This document shows positions 44,201-59,200 of a stretch of DNA of 64,000 bases, in pieces. Both the position numbers and the translations under genes were made by a program. Every line of letters begins with the position of its first letter. Position 1 is the stretch's first letter. Below the pieces are notes generated by a model. The model was not told the DNA's origin. It searched no databases and saw only the letters and a program-made list of their open reading frames with translations. The DNA comes from Oegoconia quadripuncta (Eukaryota > Arthropoda > Insecta > Lepidoptera > Autostichidae), in the NCBI GenBank assembly GCA_949316235.1, contig OX438747.1, positions 35,107,601-35,171,600 of the forward strand, written 5' to 3'.

Positions 44201-47200
44201 TATAGGGAATAAGGAAAATTACACCAAAAATACTTTATACAGTACTTAGCCTTTTATTTTTATTAGCCGTGTGTCCTAATTAAACAATGCCCCACAAAAC
44301 CATTTCCCCAAAATGTAAAGATGCAATATAATCACCTTTACAACTCTTTTATGTTTTCTGATTTACGATTTATACGTGCTATTTATCTATCTCGCTGGAA
44401 ATAATTCGGCTTGCACCTGTCTGTGTTTTGTAGCAATCCCTTTGGTAAGATTAGTGTAATACATTATTTATGCTCCACTAATTCACCTTTGGTCTAATTA
44501 TTTAAGTATTTCATGTGTTATACTTCTAATTCTTGATAACATTGAAACATTTCTCAAATTCTTTATCATCCACTGTTTTCTAATCACAATTAATCCTATA
44601 ATTACCTTTCCTTTTAATCTTATCCTCGTTTCGTGATCCGTCTTTAGATAAGGAGCGACAGAAGCATTTTTCTTTATGCGACTTAGTAACACAATTGGAA
44701 GAGGTCCTCTCGGAAAAATACACACAAATCCTTTCATTTTTGTCTGCGAAGCGAAGTCCGGGCATTTAAGAAAAATATTAGCATAGGCAAGAAATAAGAA
44801 CAGCCCGAGAATTGAGCCCTGTGAAACACCTCTGCAAACTGACCTAGACGACCTTTTAACATTGACATTGAGCCTCTGAATTCAGAATACATAATTTTTA
44901 AAGGAGGAAAGTACTGCTCAATGGCATTTTGAGCAATTCTTTCGACTGTAGTGGCTTCATTTTTTTACCACACCACCATGATACACGCAATCAAAAGCCT
45001 TAGACAGTTCAAAAGTCTATGAATCTTCTTAGGCTTCAGAAATATGTTCAATAAGCGCAATACTTGCATCGGTTGTTCAGCGACCCCATGTGAAACCAAA
45101 TTGCTTTGAAGTCATTACATTATTAGTGTAGAAATTGATATAAAGTTAGTTTTTCGAAAATTTTACTAAAATACGGAATTAATATGGGTCTTAAGTTAGT
45201 GAGGTCTGATGTACTATTGGATTTGGATACAGGAACCTTAGTCTTTTTTTTTTTTTTTTTATATGAGAGGGCGGCAAACGAGCATGCGGGTCACCTGATG
45301 GAAAGCAATCACCGCCGCCCATGGACACCCGCAACACCAAAAGGGTCACAGATGCGTTGCCGGCCTTTGAGGAGTCTATTACATAATACACCACTGTCCA
45401 TACATTTATTAGCACTTCATAGCTATCTATGGTTAGCATTTTTTAGATAGTATAGCAAAAAAACTATTAAAAAAAAAAACTCTTTTCAGTCACTTGTTTT
45501 TCAGTTTTTAATTGTTTTAGGCCCGTATTAATAAACCAATCTCAATACAAGTCTTGAGGCTGTATCAACCGAGATGCGTCTTAAGCAGTTGACGCTATCT
45601 CAAGCTCCGTCCTAATTTATAAACCAATCTTGAGGTCTAGTCAGCTGAGATCACTTCTCAAGTATTCGCCTCAGCGCCGAATGAATCTGGAGTTTCGTTT
45701 ATTAATACGCGCACCTCTCAAGTGAGTACTGCTTGAGTACGCACGTGCTTTTCAAGTCTCAAGTTAGGTTTATTAATCAACACGTTTACTTGAGACCTGT
45801 CACAAGACTGTTCTCAATCTTGAGAATGGTTTATTAATACGGACCTTAGAGTGCTTGCCAATCTGTCTGATCATTTTTGTGCTATGGCGTCCCTTCTCGC
45901 TCCTTCAGGTTAGGTGGGCAGTTAGTGAATACCAGCTCTGGTGATCTTCGATATGTCATATTTATTGATAATCACACAGATCTCCTCTACACTTTTTCCA
46001 TACAAACCCAAACTGTATCTACTCCCAGTTTCCGTGCAAAAATTACACAATCGTCTAAATATGTGATGCTATTCTTCTGTTTACTAGGATTACAAAAAAC
46101 TTTTTTTTATATAATAATATAAATAAATAAATATTATTGGACATATACACACATCGCCATATAGGCAGTTTGAAATCAAAGTCCACTTTTAAATCAAAGT
46201 CAGAAATATACATAAAGAAATTAATGAATGTGCGTCAACAAAAGCAATTTCAAATATTAATAATAATAAAAAAATCGATCAAAATTACAACCACAAATTT
46301 ATACACGCGACGGGTAAATGTTTGTGTGATGAATATGAACATTTATTCCTGAGTCATGGATGTTTATATAAATATTTATGTATGTTTATCCGTTATCTAG
46401 TATCCATAGCACAAGCTTTGCTTAGTTTGCGACTAGATGATTGGTGTAAGTGTCCGAAATACTTATTATTATTATACAAATAATAATGAAGATTTATGTC
46501 AACTCAAGATATTCTTTTAATAAACAAATAAATATCCTTAGATATACACACAGCGCCATCTAGTTCCACGCTAAGCAACTAGGCTTGTGTTGTGGATACC
46601 AGACTGTTGATACACTACACAAATACATTTTTTTTTGTAAATAAATACATATACAGATGAAAAACATCCATAATTCGGGTACACATCTTCACTTAACATC
46701 AGGTGTGATTGAGGCCAAGTACCAACTCGCTGTGTATATAAAAAAAAACTAAAATATTGAATTTGCAGATTATAATGGGTTATTTGCATTTTAAAATGTA
46801 AAAATCATTGATTGTGTCAAAAAAGAGTTACTATAGTATAAGCAATGAGGTAGCCCTGGTCCCCACACTAGGATTCCCTGTTTTGTGGGTAACTAGTCTC
46901 TTCCCCGTCCAATTAATCCAATTTTAAAATGGACAATAAATAAATATCTTTGCACATACACACAGCGCCATCTAGTTCCACACTAAGCAACTAGGCTTGT
47001 AAAATATAAATTGTAATCTAAAACAAAAAATTAAAAAATACTTTCTATAGCCAGAAATGTAGGAAGTTGCATAATAATAATATAATAAATAAATGTCTTT
47101 GCACAAACACACAGCGCCATCTAGTTCCACACTAAGCATCTAGGCTTGTGTTATGGATACCAGACGGTTGTTAAATTACACAAATACATATTTTCTTTGT

Positions 47201-50200
47201 AAAAATAAAAAATAAAAGAAAATCTTTTATTTCAGGCCAACTTTCCCCATTTAGTACAAAGACTTATTATCTATATTAAGCACACGATAAAAGAATTTTT
47301 CAAATGCGTATATCATGGTGATGTGGTATAAAATGAAGCCACTATAGTCGAAAGAATTGCTCAAAATGCCATTGAGCAGTACTTTCCTCCTTTAAAAATT
47401 ATGTATTCTGAATTCAGAGGCTCAATGTCAATGTTAAAAGGTCGTCTAGGTCATCAGTTTGCAGAGGTGTTTCACAGGGCTCAATTCTCGGGCTGTTCTT
47501 ATTTCTTGCCTATGCTAATATTTTTCTTAAATGCCCGGACTTCGCTTCGCAGACAAAAATAAAAGGATTTGTGTGTATTTTTCCGATAGGACCTCTTCCA
47601 ATTGCGTTACTAAGTCGCATAAAGAAAAATGCTTCTGTCGCTCCTTATCTAAAGACGGATCACGAAACGAGGATAAGATTAAAAGGAAAGGTAATTATAG
47701 GATTAATTGTGATTAGAAAACAGTGGATGATAAAGAATTTGAGAAATGTTTGAATGTTATCAAGAATTAGAAGTATAACACATGAAATACTTAAATAATT
47801 AGACCAAAGGTGAATTAGTGGAGCATAAATAATGTATTACACTATTACCAAAGGGATTGCTACAAAACACAGACAGGTGCAAGCCGAATTATTTCCAGCG
47901 AGATAGATAAATAGCACGTATAAATCGTAAATCAGAAAACATAAAAGAGTTGTGAAGGTGATTATATTGGATCTTTACATTTTGGGGAAATGGTTTTGTG
48001 GGGCATTGTTTAATTCGGACACACGGCTAATAAAAATAAAAGGCTAAGTACTGTATAAAGTATTTTTGGTGTAATTTTCCTTATTCCCTATATTGTATTA
48101 CCTTCTGCCACACCACCATCTACGCTTACAACGATCTGGCGTCGTCCGTGCTGTGTTTAGGGAGTCGACTTCCCATAACTCTCCCCCATATCACTCTGGA
48201 GACTTTGGACACACTTTGGAGACACAAATTTTTCAAATTATTATTATTATAATAATAATAATAATATTTTTTTTTTTTTTTTTTTATATGATAGGGCGGC
48301 AAACGAGCATGCGGGTCACCTGATGGAAAGCAATCACCGCCGCCCATGGACACCCGCAACACCAAAAGGGTCACAGATGCGTTGCCGGCCTTTGAGGAAG
48401 GTGTCCACCCCAGAATAAGTAGGGCAGCCTGAGCGATGAGGGATTCTCCAGCAGTGCTGGTACCCTCCTGGGGTACTAACTCTTTAAATACCGCTCCCAT
48501 TCTGGAGAGAGACTGGAAGGTGGGCCTCCGGCGCCCTCGCTCACCGGACGAAGCGCAGTGGCAAAATGCCACTACTCAGACGTCGGTCTTCTGCGAGAGG
48601 GTGGTACTTCCCCGGTCGAGCCGGCCCATTCATGCTGCAAGCTAATAGCTTACAGCGTGGCTCTACCACTACAATACATGTATGTCTCAAAATTTTGATG
48701 AGCAGTGTAGTGAAATGTTACCTGTCGTGCAGCATGAGCCGTGTACCCGGCGATGGCGACGCCGTAGGGCCAGGCCAGGCCGGCGGCGAGCCCCGAGGCG
48801 GCCAGGCAGGACGCACTCACCACCAGGCAGCCAGCCAGGGCCGGCTTGGTGTGGGGACCGAACGTCAGCGCTGTCGACTTCATACCTATACGTGCATCGT
48901 CTAATTTGTCCTGTAAGTGTAATAAAATAATTAGATTAGATTAGATTTATTTGGTTCACTTTTACAATATTAAGTCACACATACAGTTTCGTAAATTTAT
49001 GATTTTTAAAGTAAAAGTGATTGTCAAACATAAAACAATAACTATACACATACATTACATTACTAGATTATTTGTTTAATCACAAAATGAACAAAATAGG
49101 ATAGAAATTTAGCATCTACATATTATTATATGTAACTATGTCAAAATTAATTAATAAAGTATAAAGTAAAGTATTATAAAAATGGTTTATTCTCTAAACA
49201 CAAATGACGCTTTACAAAGCGATTTTAGGACTAGGTAAATATATAGAACACATTTGTGGGAAGACTGGAATAAAATGAAATGAAATTTTTCTTTGTAAAT
49301 AAAATAAAAATCTTTCATTTCAGGCCGACTTTCCCCATATGTTAGTACAAAGACTTATTATCTATATTAAGCACACGATAAAAGAACAAATTTTTCAAAT
49401 TATTATTATTATAATAAGTGATGGAAGCCTATCGTGTACACGTATACACTCACCTACGAACCATATACCTGTGCTCACACCTACACACATACATACATAT
49501 ACACACACACACACACACACACCCCCATACATACGCACAACTGCTCATGCTTAAGCATAATGTAAAGTGACAATGGTGTCGATTCGGATGTACAACGAAC
49601 TAACTAAATTTAAATTATATGTATCCTTTTCTAACCACTAATACATGAAAAGGACGACGTATAATTAAGTCCTGTCAAATTAAGTAAAAGGATCAAAACA
49701 AGCACTTCTTTATCAATATTAGGTGTACACCTAGCGACGTCACGATTAAAATACTATGGAGCGACTTGTTTTGACAGCTCTTAACTTAATTTGACAGGCC
49801 TTAATTTATAGTCGTCCCTTTCATGTTAATAGTGTTAGAAAAGGATGTATCTGCTTTAAATTTAGTTAGTTCGTTGTACATCCGAATCGACACCAATATC
49901 TGCCTAACGCTAATGAAATGAAAATGAAATGAAAATCCTTTATTCATGTTGGCAATACAATATGCATTTATGAACGTCATTTGTTTTTTAAACTACCACT
50001 AGCTCGGAACGCGACCACTACTGAGAAGAGCTAGCGAGAAACTCAAGAGGGTTTGTCTCTTTTCAAACAGTCACTTACAATCTAGAAAGGTTACAACAAT
50101 TTCTATATATCGTGTAGAGGAGCCGTTTAATCCCATGGATTACTTTCATTAATGTAGTCTGAAATTTTGTAATATCCCTTTTTACATAATTTTTTACTTG

Positions 50201-53200
50201 CACTTTAAAGGGTACAAGGTTTCACTTTTTAACCGCCTCCGTGGCTCAATGTAAACAACGTTGGGTTTAAGATTCAGAGGTCGCGGGTTCGATCCCCAGC
50301 GGGGTACATGTTTAAGTACTCGGTTTGGTTGGTGGTAGGGCATTTTAAATGTCCGCCTGGCTAGGTACCACCGTCTTGTCTAAATCTGCCGTCAAGCAGC
50401 AATGTTGATAGCATTGTTGTGTTCCGGTTGTCAGAGATAAGATAGCCAGTCCTCCGAATAAATAAAATAAATATCCTTAGACATACACACAGCGCCATCT
50501 AGTTCCACACTAAGCAACTAGGCTTGTGTTGTGGATACCAGGTGGTTGATACACTACACAAATACATTTCCTTTCATAAATAAATGAAAACATCCATAAC
50601 TCGGGCACACATGCCCGTATTCATCACACAAACATATGCCCCTAGCGGGATTCGAACCGGCGACCTTTTGGTATAGCAGCAGAGTTAAACCAAACCAAAC
50701 AATCCGCGAACTCAGGTTCAAGGGTAAAATCAACTGACCTGATGAGCATATATCGTGTCATATATCACAGTCCAGGCGAGCGAGCCGACGTACAGGGGCA
50801 CACATATGTATGGGTCTATATGGCCCTGTATGGCGCTGTAGCCCAATAAGGCCCCCCAGTTGAATGTAGCTCCAAGAAACAATTGAGGGTAGTTTGTGAA
50901 ACGTTTCGCCAGAGGATAGGTCACGACCAGAACTGAAATAAATAACTCCACGTGACCAAAGTTTCACCGTCCCGTGTCTTTACATAAAAAAAAAAACAGC
51001 CAAGTGCGTGCCGTGGCGTTTCATTACCATATATTAATTATTTTTCTACTAATAAGAAAGAAAGAAACTGTTTATTCGCCACTTTGACACATATACAATA
51101 ATTGTGAGGCAAATAAATTAACAGAACACTCAGATAAGTGTCGCAGCAGCGAAAGGGAAACGACTCAGCTATATGCTGACCCTATACGAGCTCAGCGCTG
51201 GTTTACTGTCGCACCCAGAGCAGACGAGTTACCGTCGCTAGTTGCATAAAGACAGGACAAGTTAAATTAATTAAAATGTGCTATATGTAAATTAAATAAT
51301 TTTTTTTTTTTTTTTTTTTTATTAAAAACTGGATTCGCGTTTGGCCACAATCTCACCTGATGGAAAGTGACGATGTAGCCGAAGATGTATCACGCGCACC
51401 CAGTAAATGCCTATTCACTCTAGACTTGAAGATCCCAAGGTTGTAAGTGTCGGGAAAAACCGACGCGGGCAGTGAGTTCCATACCTTAGCAGTCCGCATT
51501 ATAAATGATGAAGCAAAGCGCTTAGTGCGGATGTTCGGTATGTTGACAACATATGGATGGAAACCCCCCCCGCGCCTGGTTGTCTGAAGATGGAAAGGGG
51601 ACGGTGGAATAAGATCATGCAATTCCATCGCACACTCCCCGAAATGTATCCTGTAAAACACTGAAAGGCAAGCGACCCTACGGCGGTGTTCAAGGCTTTG
51701 CAATTTGCCGGTGACCGTTGAGTCATCGCCTATGAGTCTTATGGCGCGTCGTTCCACAGAATACATAAACATACTTGTTATGTGCATAAAACTTGTATAT
51801 ATAAATAAGCTTCCCTCGAAGAACAAAGATAAATAGAAAGAAGTTCACTGTTTGGGAAATGATTAATCGACTAGTGCAACTAAAATATGGTGCTGCTAGT
51901 ATCAATAATAGTAATAAGCAAGTGTATTTCCGAGAACATTCAATTCAATTAATTTATTCTCACAACTTACACTAACAGTACTTAACCTAACATGTAAGCC
52001 TTAGTCAATATTAAATATAGGATTATTTATTACATACGAGTACCATGTCATTTGAAATTTAATATAAGTGGGTATAATCTTCAATCGATAAATAATAATA
52101 ATAATAATAAAAATTAAGGGAGTGACATCAGCTTTGCTGTACCGGGACAGATGTCACGGTCAGCGCTGTTTTTCAGTCACCCCCCCCCCCTTCTCCCCGA
52201 GGTGAAGGGCGGGAGGATAGGTTTATTAGTAATGGGAGGGCTTATACATTACAATTAGTAAATTTGACCATTTAGTAAACAATTACCAGCAAAACAAAAA
52301 AATACAACAAAATAGAAATTAAAATATTGACAACTTGAAGTTTGAGAAATTTTGAACCCCTGAGGATGTGTGTCTGTGTGTGAGTGCGGTTGTAAAGGTG
52401 AGTGTTTGTATAAGTGTCTCTCTGTTTAGCCCTACGAGTGGAGTTCTCTTGGGATCAGGTACAGCGCCACTAAACAGGAGACGGATAATGTGTATAACTG
52501 AAAAATTATTATACAATTAAGTTAGGACATAAAAAGAGTTATTTATTATAATCACTGGTGACAGGAAGAGAAAGAAAAGAAATTCTTTAATATTAAATCT
52601 TTCCAGTTGGCATGTTTTAGGTTTTCTGCTGCAAGTTGTTTTTTAAGCAAGGCTTGTTTATATTTGGTCTTAAAGCTTTCAGTACTATAAATGTCTCTTA
52701 ATACTAAATATTAAACTGATATTACGTAAAGAGTAATTAACAATAGAATAGCTATTCTTGACCTGTGCAGAGCGTGCATGGAGGCCGAAGAATCAGCCGC
52801 CCACGCGCTCTTAGAGTGCGAGGAGGTGGCCTCACATCGAGTCACCCACCTTGGAAGACGGAAGCCTGTGGCAACATACCAAAGTTGCTCGGTTTCCTCC
52901 AAGAACTTGGGTGGCAGTATTAAGTATTCCCCCGCACGCAAAATAGGCGCATCCAGACGTCGAGTTGCGGAAACCGGCCCGCTAACGAATACGAATATGA
53001 ACATTCTTGAATATTCTCGAGAACATTCTCGTAGTCAGGAACTTGTCGAGAATTTATGAAAATAATTTGTGATTTTTTAATTCAGTCTGCATTATTACGA
53101 TTTAAAATGGAAAGAAAGAAAGAAAGAAAGAAAATTATTTATTTGTTAGATTTTGGGTATACAGATAAAGGTCTTATTTTGTACATAGGTAGTCCAGCAA

Positions 53201-56200
53201 AATCCGCCTGTTATGGCGTACAAATATTTAAAATATAAAAATAGAATTTAAAAAATCATGCAAAAGCAGACACGCTAAACGACAACATTGTGTTAACCTG
53301 AATAACTTTAAATATTACAATGTGACATTTAAACTGAATTAATATCATCAATGGAGGAATGATAAACACCCTACAAGCGGAAACATAACAGGAATGTAAG
53401 ACTTAATTGCGACAAACACTATTGCGAAAGACTGAACTGCGACTCCCCCGAGTCACCACCCAGCCTCGCTAGGTAGGGGGAGAAGGTGGGCATACGCCCT
53501 TCTCCGGGTCCCAGTGCGTCTGCGGCGGATCATGTTTCCAACCTAACCTAATTAACAAACAAAGTTAACCTGACCTAACTGTGATATACGAACCATTCTG
53601 TCGCAGTTCAGATCTGTCGCAGTTCGGCACTGTCGCAGTTCAGATCTGTCGCAGTTCAGATCTGTCGCAGTTCGGCACTGTCGCAGTTCAGATCTGTCGC
53701 AGTTCGGCACTGTCGCAGTTCAGATCTGTCGCAGTTCGGCACTGTCGCAGTTCAGATCTGTCGCAGTTCGGCACTGTCGCAGTTCAGTACTGTCGCAGTT
53801 CAGTACTGTCGCAGTTCAGTACTGTCGCAGTTCAGATCTGTCGCAGTTCAGATCTGTCGCAGTTCAGATCTGTCGCAGTTCAGTACTGTCGCAGTTCAGA
53901 TCTGTCGCAGTTCGGCACTGTCGCAGTTCAGATCTGTCGCAGTTCAGTACTGTCGCAGTTCAGATCTGTCGCAGTTCAGTACTGTCGCAGTTCAGATCTG
54001 TCGCAGTTCGGCACTCGCAGTTCCATCTTTCGCAATAGTGTTTGTCGCAGTTAAGTCCTTACATCGACATAACTGAAATCGAAACAATATTTCATATTTT
54101 CTAGTCATATTGATTATGAAATATATGAAGGCCAAAGGCTATTATAAAATTTCTGACTATCTGGATGATAAGAATGCGTGGACATGAACCGCTCGGCAAT
54201 ATCCAGTATATTCTATTCTTATTTTTCTTTGTCGAATGATAAATTTAACAATTATTTCAAATTGTATTTGTATTGACTTATTTAAAAAGAGCAACCCCCG
54301 AGCTTCTTGCTCGTCCTTCTCTGGGGACCTTACATTACATTATATTGGTTCATAACTGCTTTTATAGTGTTACCGAGTTCTTGACATTTAAGTTTAGAGA
54401 TACAATAACCTAATTTGATTATTTTCGATTGCTTTGGTATGGTTTTGACATTGTAAATTAATTTGATTGTCTTGACATTTGTATTTAACTTTTATTATAA
54501 TGACATTTTAATAACGGCAATAATAATTAGACATTGACATTATGACCTAGTGTATTTTGTATCTTGACATTTGTATTTTGCTTTTATTGTGTTGACATTT
54601 TAATGATTAGGTAATTGGAATAATATTTAATTTACTTTTAACCATTTGCATGCCATTAGATGACGCAACACTCTTGTTCTAAAATCATCAATCGTTGTTC
54701 ATCAATGATTGTACCGTGTTAGCCTGCAAATAAATTATTTGTATTTGTATTTGTATTTGTATTTGTATTTGTATTTGGAGACTGCCTAGTGAATGAGCGA
54801 TGACTGTATGTCATGAAGATTTCAAATGTTTTTTTTTTTTTTTTTTTTTTTATGCATAACGGGTTGGTACTTGACCTCAATCACACCTGATGTTAAGTGA
54901 AGATGAGGTCGAAGATGGAAGCGTACTGACCCGGAAACCCCAACACATTTGGGGGACTGGCTATCTTATCTCTGACAACCGAAACACAACAATGCTTAAC
55001 ATTGCTGCTTGGCGGCAGATTTAGATAAGATGGTGGTAGCTAGCCAGGCGGACATTTTAATATGCCCTACCACCAACAATGGTTATATTAATATGCCCTA
55101 CCAACAACATGTTGTTCTTATAACTTACGAAATTAAACATTCTTGATTTGATTTGATTCGTCTTGATCCCTGGAGTGTCACAGGATACATTATATGGTTA
55201 AAAATCCAACATGGCGCCCACGAAAGACAAAATAAGCTCTCGGATTTTTTGGTTTCCCAACTCATATTGCTATTGAAATCCGTCAAGTTATTCAGGCTAC
55301 TGGATGCGACAAAGCAACGGACATACGGACGACCGGTTGGTGTAGTGGATAGTGACCCTGTCAGCGAAACCAACGGTTGCGGGTTCGAATCCCGCGAGGG
55401 GTAAATGTTTGTGTGATGAATACGAACATTTATTCCCGAGTCATGGATGTTTATATAAATATTTATGTATGTTTATCCGTTATCTAGTATCCATAGCACA
55501 AGCTTTGCTTAGTTTGGGACTAGATGATTGGTGTAAGTGTCCGAAATATTTATTTATTATTATTTATTATTTATTTATTATTTATTTATTATACAGTCGA
55601 AAAACAATACCCCCATCCCACCCCTCTAGGCTTCTGGCGCAGTCGTGTAAAATCAAATCAAAATATTTCATTTCACAGGATAAAATTATCACTTGAAAAC
55701 TTCACTATTAATATTACATTTAAATTGACTGCTCATTCACAAAGCTGACTCCCCAGAGAAGAACGAGCAAGAAACTCTAGGGTTGATCTTTTAAACAGAT
55801 TATGGGTTGCGATTTGATAATTATATGAATAACTAGCTTTCCTCCCGCGACTTCGTCCGCGTGGAAGATTTTATCAAAATACAAACAACAAACTTTCATC
55901 CCCTATTTTATCCACTTGGGGGTAGAATTTATCAAAATCCTTTCTTAGCGGATGCCTACGTCATAACATCTACCTGCATGCCAAATTTCAGCCCGATCCG
56001 TCCAGTGGTTTGGGCTGGGCGTTGATAGATCACTATGTCAGTCACCTTTGAGTTATATATATTTAGATAAAACAGCTATGTACATGCTTGCTTATCATTG
56101 AAATAGTCAGTGATTTTATAATAGCCTTTTGAAACTGTTTACCTGTGTGCATGCTGTGTTCCCATCCAGTAGGATACATTCAGTTAATTATGTCGTAATG

Positions 56201-59200
56201 TGAGGCTGGAAATATTTTGAATTGTGTCCAGTTTTGTGAACCGTTTAAAAAAAAAAAAAACTTTTGTGACGTCGCAAGGATTACTTGATCATAGATAACC
56301 TTTAGGCGGACGCTGGCACCGATCGGTGCCAAAAAAACTTTTATACCGACAACACTCGCGGACACCGATCGGTGCCAACGGACACCCGACTTTCAACTCT
56401 CAATTGTAATGATTATAGAGTTCCAATTCCTTTGGACTGTGTTTGAACTTGTTCTCTATTAAATTCCGCATCCAATAATGTGCGCCATGTCATGTTAGCT
56501 ATGATATTTAGTCTGTATTTGCGAAAATATTTTTTTTCTCTGTGGGTGGGAGTGTAGGTATAGAATTCCAACTACTGTTTTTTATTAGAACAGGCTTAGG
56601 AACCTGCCATAGAGCTTCCAATTCTCATAACAATTTATTGAATTACCCGTTTTTTTAAGAAAAACATGAAATAAATCTGTACTTTCCGTAAAAATACCAA
56701 TTATATCGTGGATATAGGTATACCTACATATTACAACTCGTAACATTTTTCCGATTTTTTGTATTATAGCTGTAGTAGTGTTCATTCATTATATCCATAG
56801 ATAATATATTCCCGTAGCTATTGCTTTTCACAGATTACAAATACACCCAGTAGAAGAGTATCTATAAACGTTTTTAACACCGCAGGTATTTTCGAAAATT
56901 TGACAGGCGCACCGAGATACTTGACCCGCGGAGTTATAAAAAGGAAAGAGAGGACAGAGAGGTAAAGCAGTGAGGTTTCCAGCAACATAATGACGCCAGA
57001 ATGTTCACTTAAAATATTGAATAACTTTACACTATTTCAACATAACTATTTGACATTATCAAAATTTACAATTTGTGATTTGATGAATTATATGAATAAT
57101 AAGACAGCCATGTCCAAAACAAAGTACTCACGCATACTGCTAGCTCCAAGTAACACGCTGTAACAGTTAAGCTGTAGCAGTATCCCCAGGGCTAAGGTAA
57201 GCTGGGCGGCGAGGAAGCCCCACGCCTGCTTATCACTTAGGGCTCCGGACACCAGAGGCCTGTCCTTCGTTCGCTCCACCTGGAAAAGAGACAGGCATTG
57301 ATTGAATTATTTGACCAATTTTTTATTTGTAATATTACTTATTGACAAAATTATTTATTATTACTTAGTTTGTCTCACTATTAATGTTTTACCTTGTAAC
57401 GAGGTGTACAACCCCTTCTCAATTCTGTCTTCTTTTCGGTAATCTCTTTGGCGTTTTCTTTTTTGGAACATTATTCAAAATTCTGAATTCTAAATTGTTT
57501 TCAAAAACTAGGCAGTCTTGACGCAACTTTCGAACTGTAACTATTCTTTCATTCTTACTTTTATTTCTATTCTTTAAATTAATACATCATTTACAAGTAT
57601 TTCAAGTGCCTATACCTTCTCCCTGTCCTTCACCTTCTTCACCGTTCATCAGTGGCTGCAGTCCTGGTAGGGGCCTGAAACCTACGACCCTGAACCTCAT
57701 CCTCTCTCTACGGCGCCCATTACCTACATCTACCTACAGCAGCTGAGCGCTCGCAGTACCGCGACAACCTCTACATTGTATAATGATTATTATTTAATAC
57801 TGAATTTCCACCTAATTATTTTTTTAAAAGAATTGTAATGAAAAATGTGAATCTGTAATTGGCATGACTTTGGCTTGTAAATTTTGTGTAATAAATTTTT
57901 GTAATGATGCTGTTGATTCTGTATTATCAATAAAATAAATCACAAATTTGACGACCGTTTGGACCGAAAATTGTTGGATTTATAATATAATTGTATTCAT
58001 GTGTACCACATCTTTGGCATGCTTATAATATTTGTTATAATTTTGCTTCGGTTGCGGATTCGATTCTCGGCGGGGTACAGTCAGAAACAATGACGACCGA
58101 TTGGTGTAGTGGATAGTGACCCTGTCAGCGAAACCAACGGTTGCGGGTTCGAATCCCGCGACGGGTAAATGTTTGTGTGATGAATGTGAACATTTATTCC
58201 TGAGTCATGGATGTTTATATAAATATTTATGTATGTTTATCCGTTATCTAGTATCCATAGTATAAGCTTTGCTAAATTTGGGACTAGATGATTGGTGTAA
58301 GTGTCCGAAATATTTATTTATTTATAATTTATAAATACCGATCAAAAACGATGGGCGGTGTGTACCAGGTGTATCATCAACAGCCCGTAAACATCCCACT
58401 GCAGGGCTCGTATATGAGGGAGTATGGGCCATAGTCCGCCACGCTGGCCCAATGCGGGTTGGGGACTTCACATGCCTTTGAATTTTTATTTCTCAGGCAT
58501 GCAGGTTTCCTCACGATATTTTCCTTCACCGTTTAACAGCAGTCGGATAAATGCACATAAGTAATAAATTAACCGCCTCCGTGGCTCAATTTAAACAACA
58601 TTGGGTTTACGATTCGGAGGTCGCGGGTTCGATCCCCAGCGTGGTACATGTTTAAGTACTCGGTTTGGTTGGTGGTAGGGCATTTTAAATGTCCGCCTGG
58701 CTAGCTACCACCATCTTATCTAAATCTGCCGCCAAGCAGCAATGTTAATAGCATTGTCGTGTTCCGGTTGTCAGAGATAAGATAGCCAGTCCCCCAAATG
58801 TGTTGGGGTTTCCGGGTCAGTACGCTTCCATCTTCGACCTCATCTTCACTTAACATCAGGTGTGATTGAGGTCAAGTACCAACCCGTTATGCATAAAAAA
58901 AAACAAAAAAAAAAAATTTAAAAAGTCATTAGTACATGGCCTGCTTGGGAATCGAACCCGGACCTCTCAAGTTGGACGACCGCGTCTTTACCGCTGAGCC
59001 ACCGACGCTCCTGTATACCCAGTGTATGCATATGTATATCACGCTTACACAAAGCCACTAAGGCTCTTATTACAGAATGTTACTCAAGTAGAGATCTCCG
59101 CTTGAGGACAGTTAAAAAGGGACAGCTTTATGCAACTTCTATAGCGGCATCTGTTTCTAACTATGATCAAGCGCAGATCTACGCTTGAACAACATTCTGA

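Noticed and set aside
53581..54054. 157-residue open frame of repeated [20 protein letters not shown] units
   Set aside because: By-product of a 16-bp array (3 x 16 = 48 bp). It is inside a TIR-flanked element and has no independent support.
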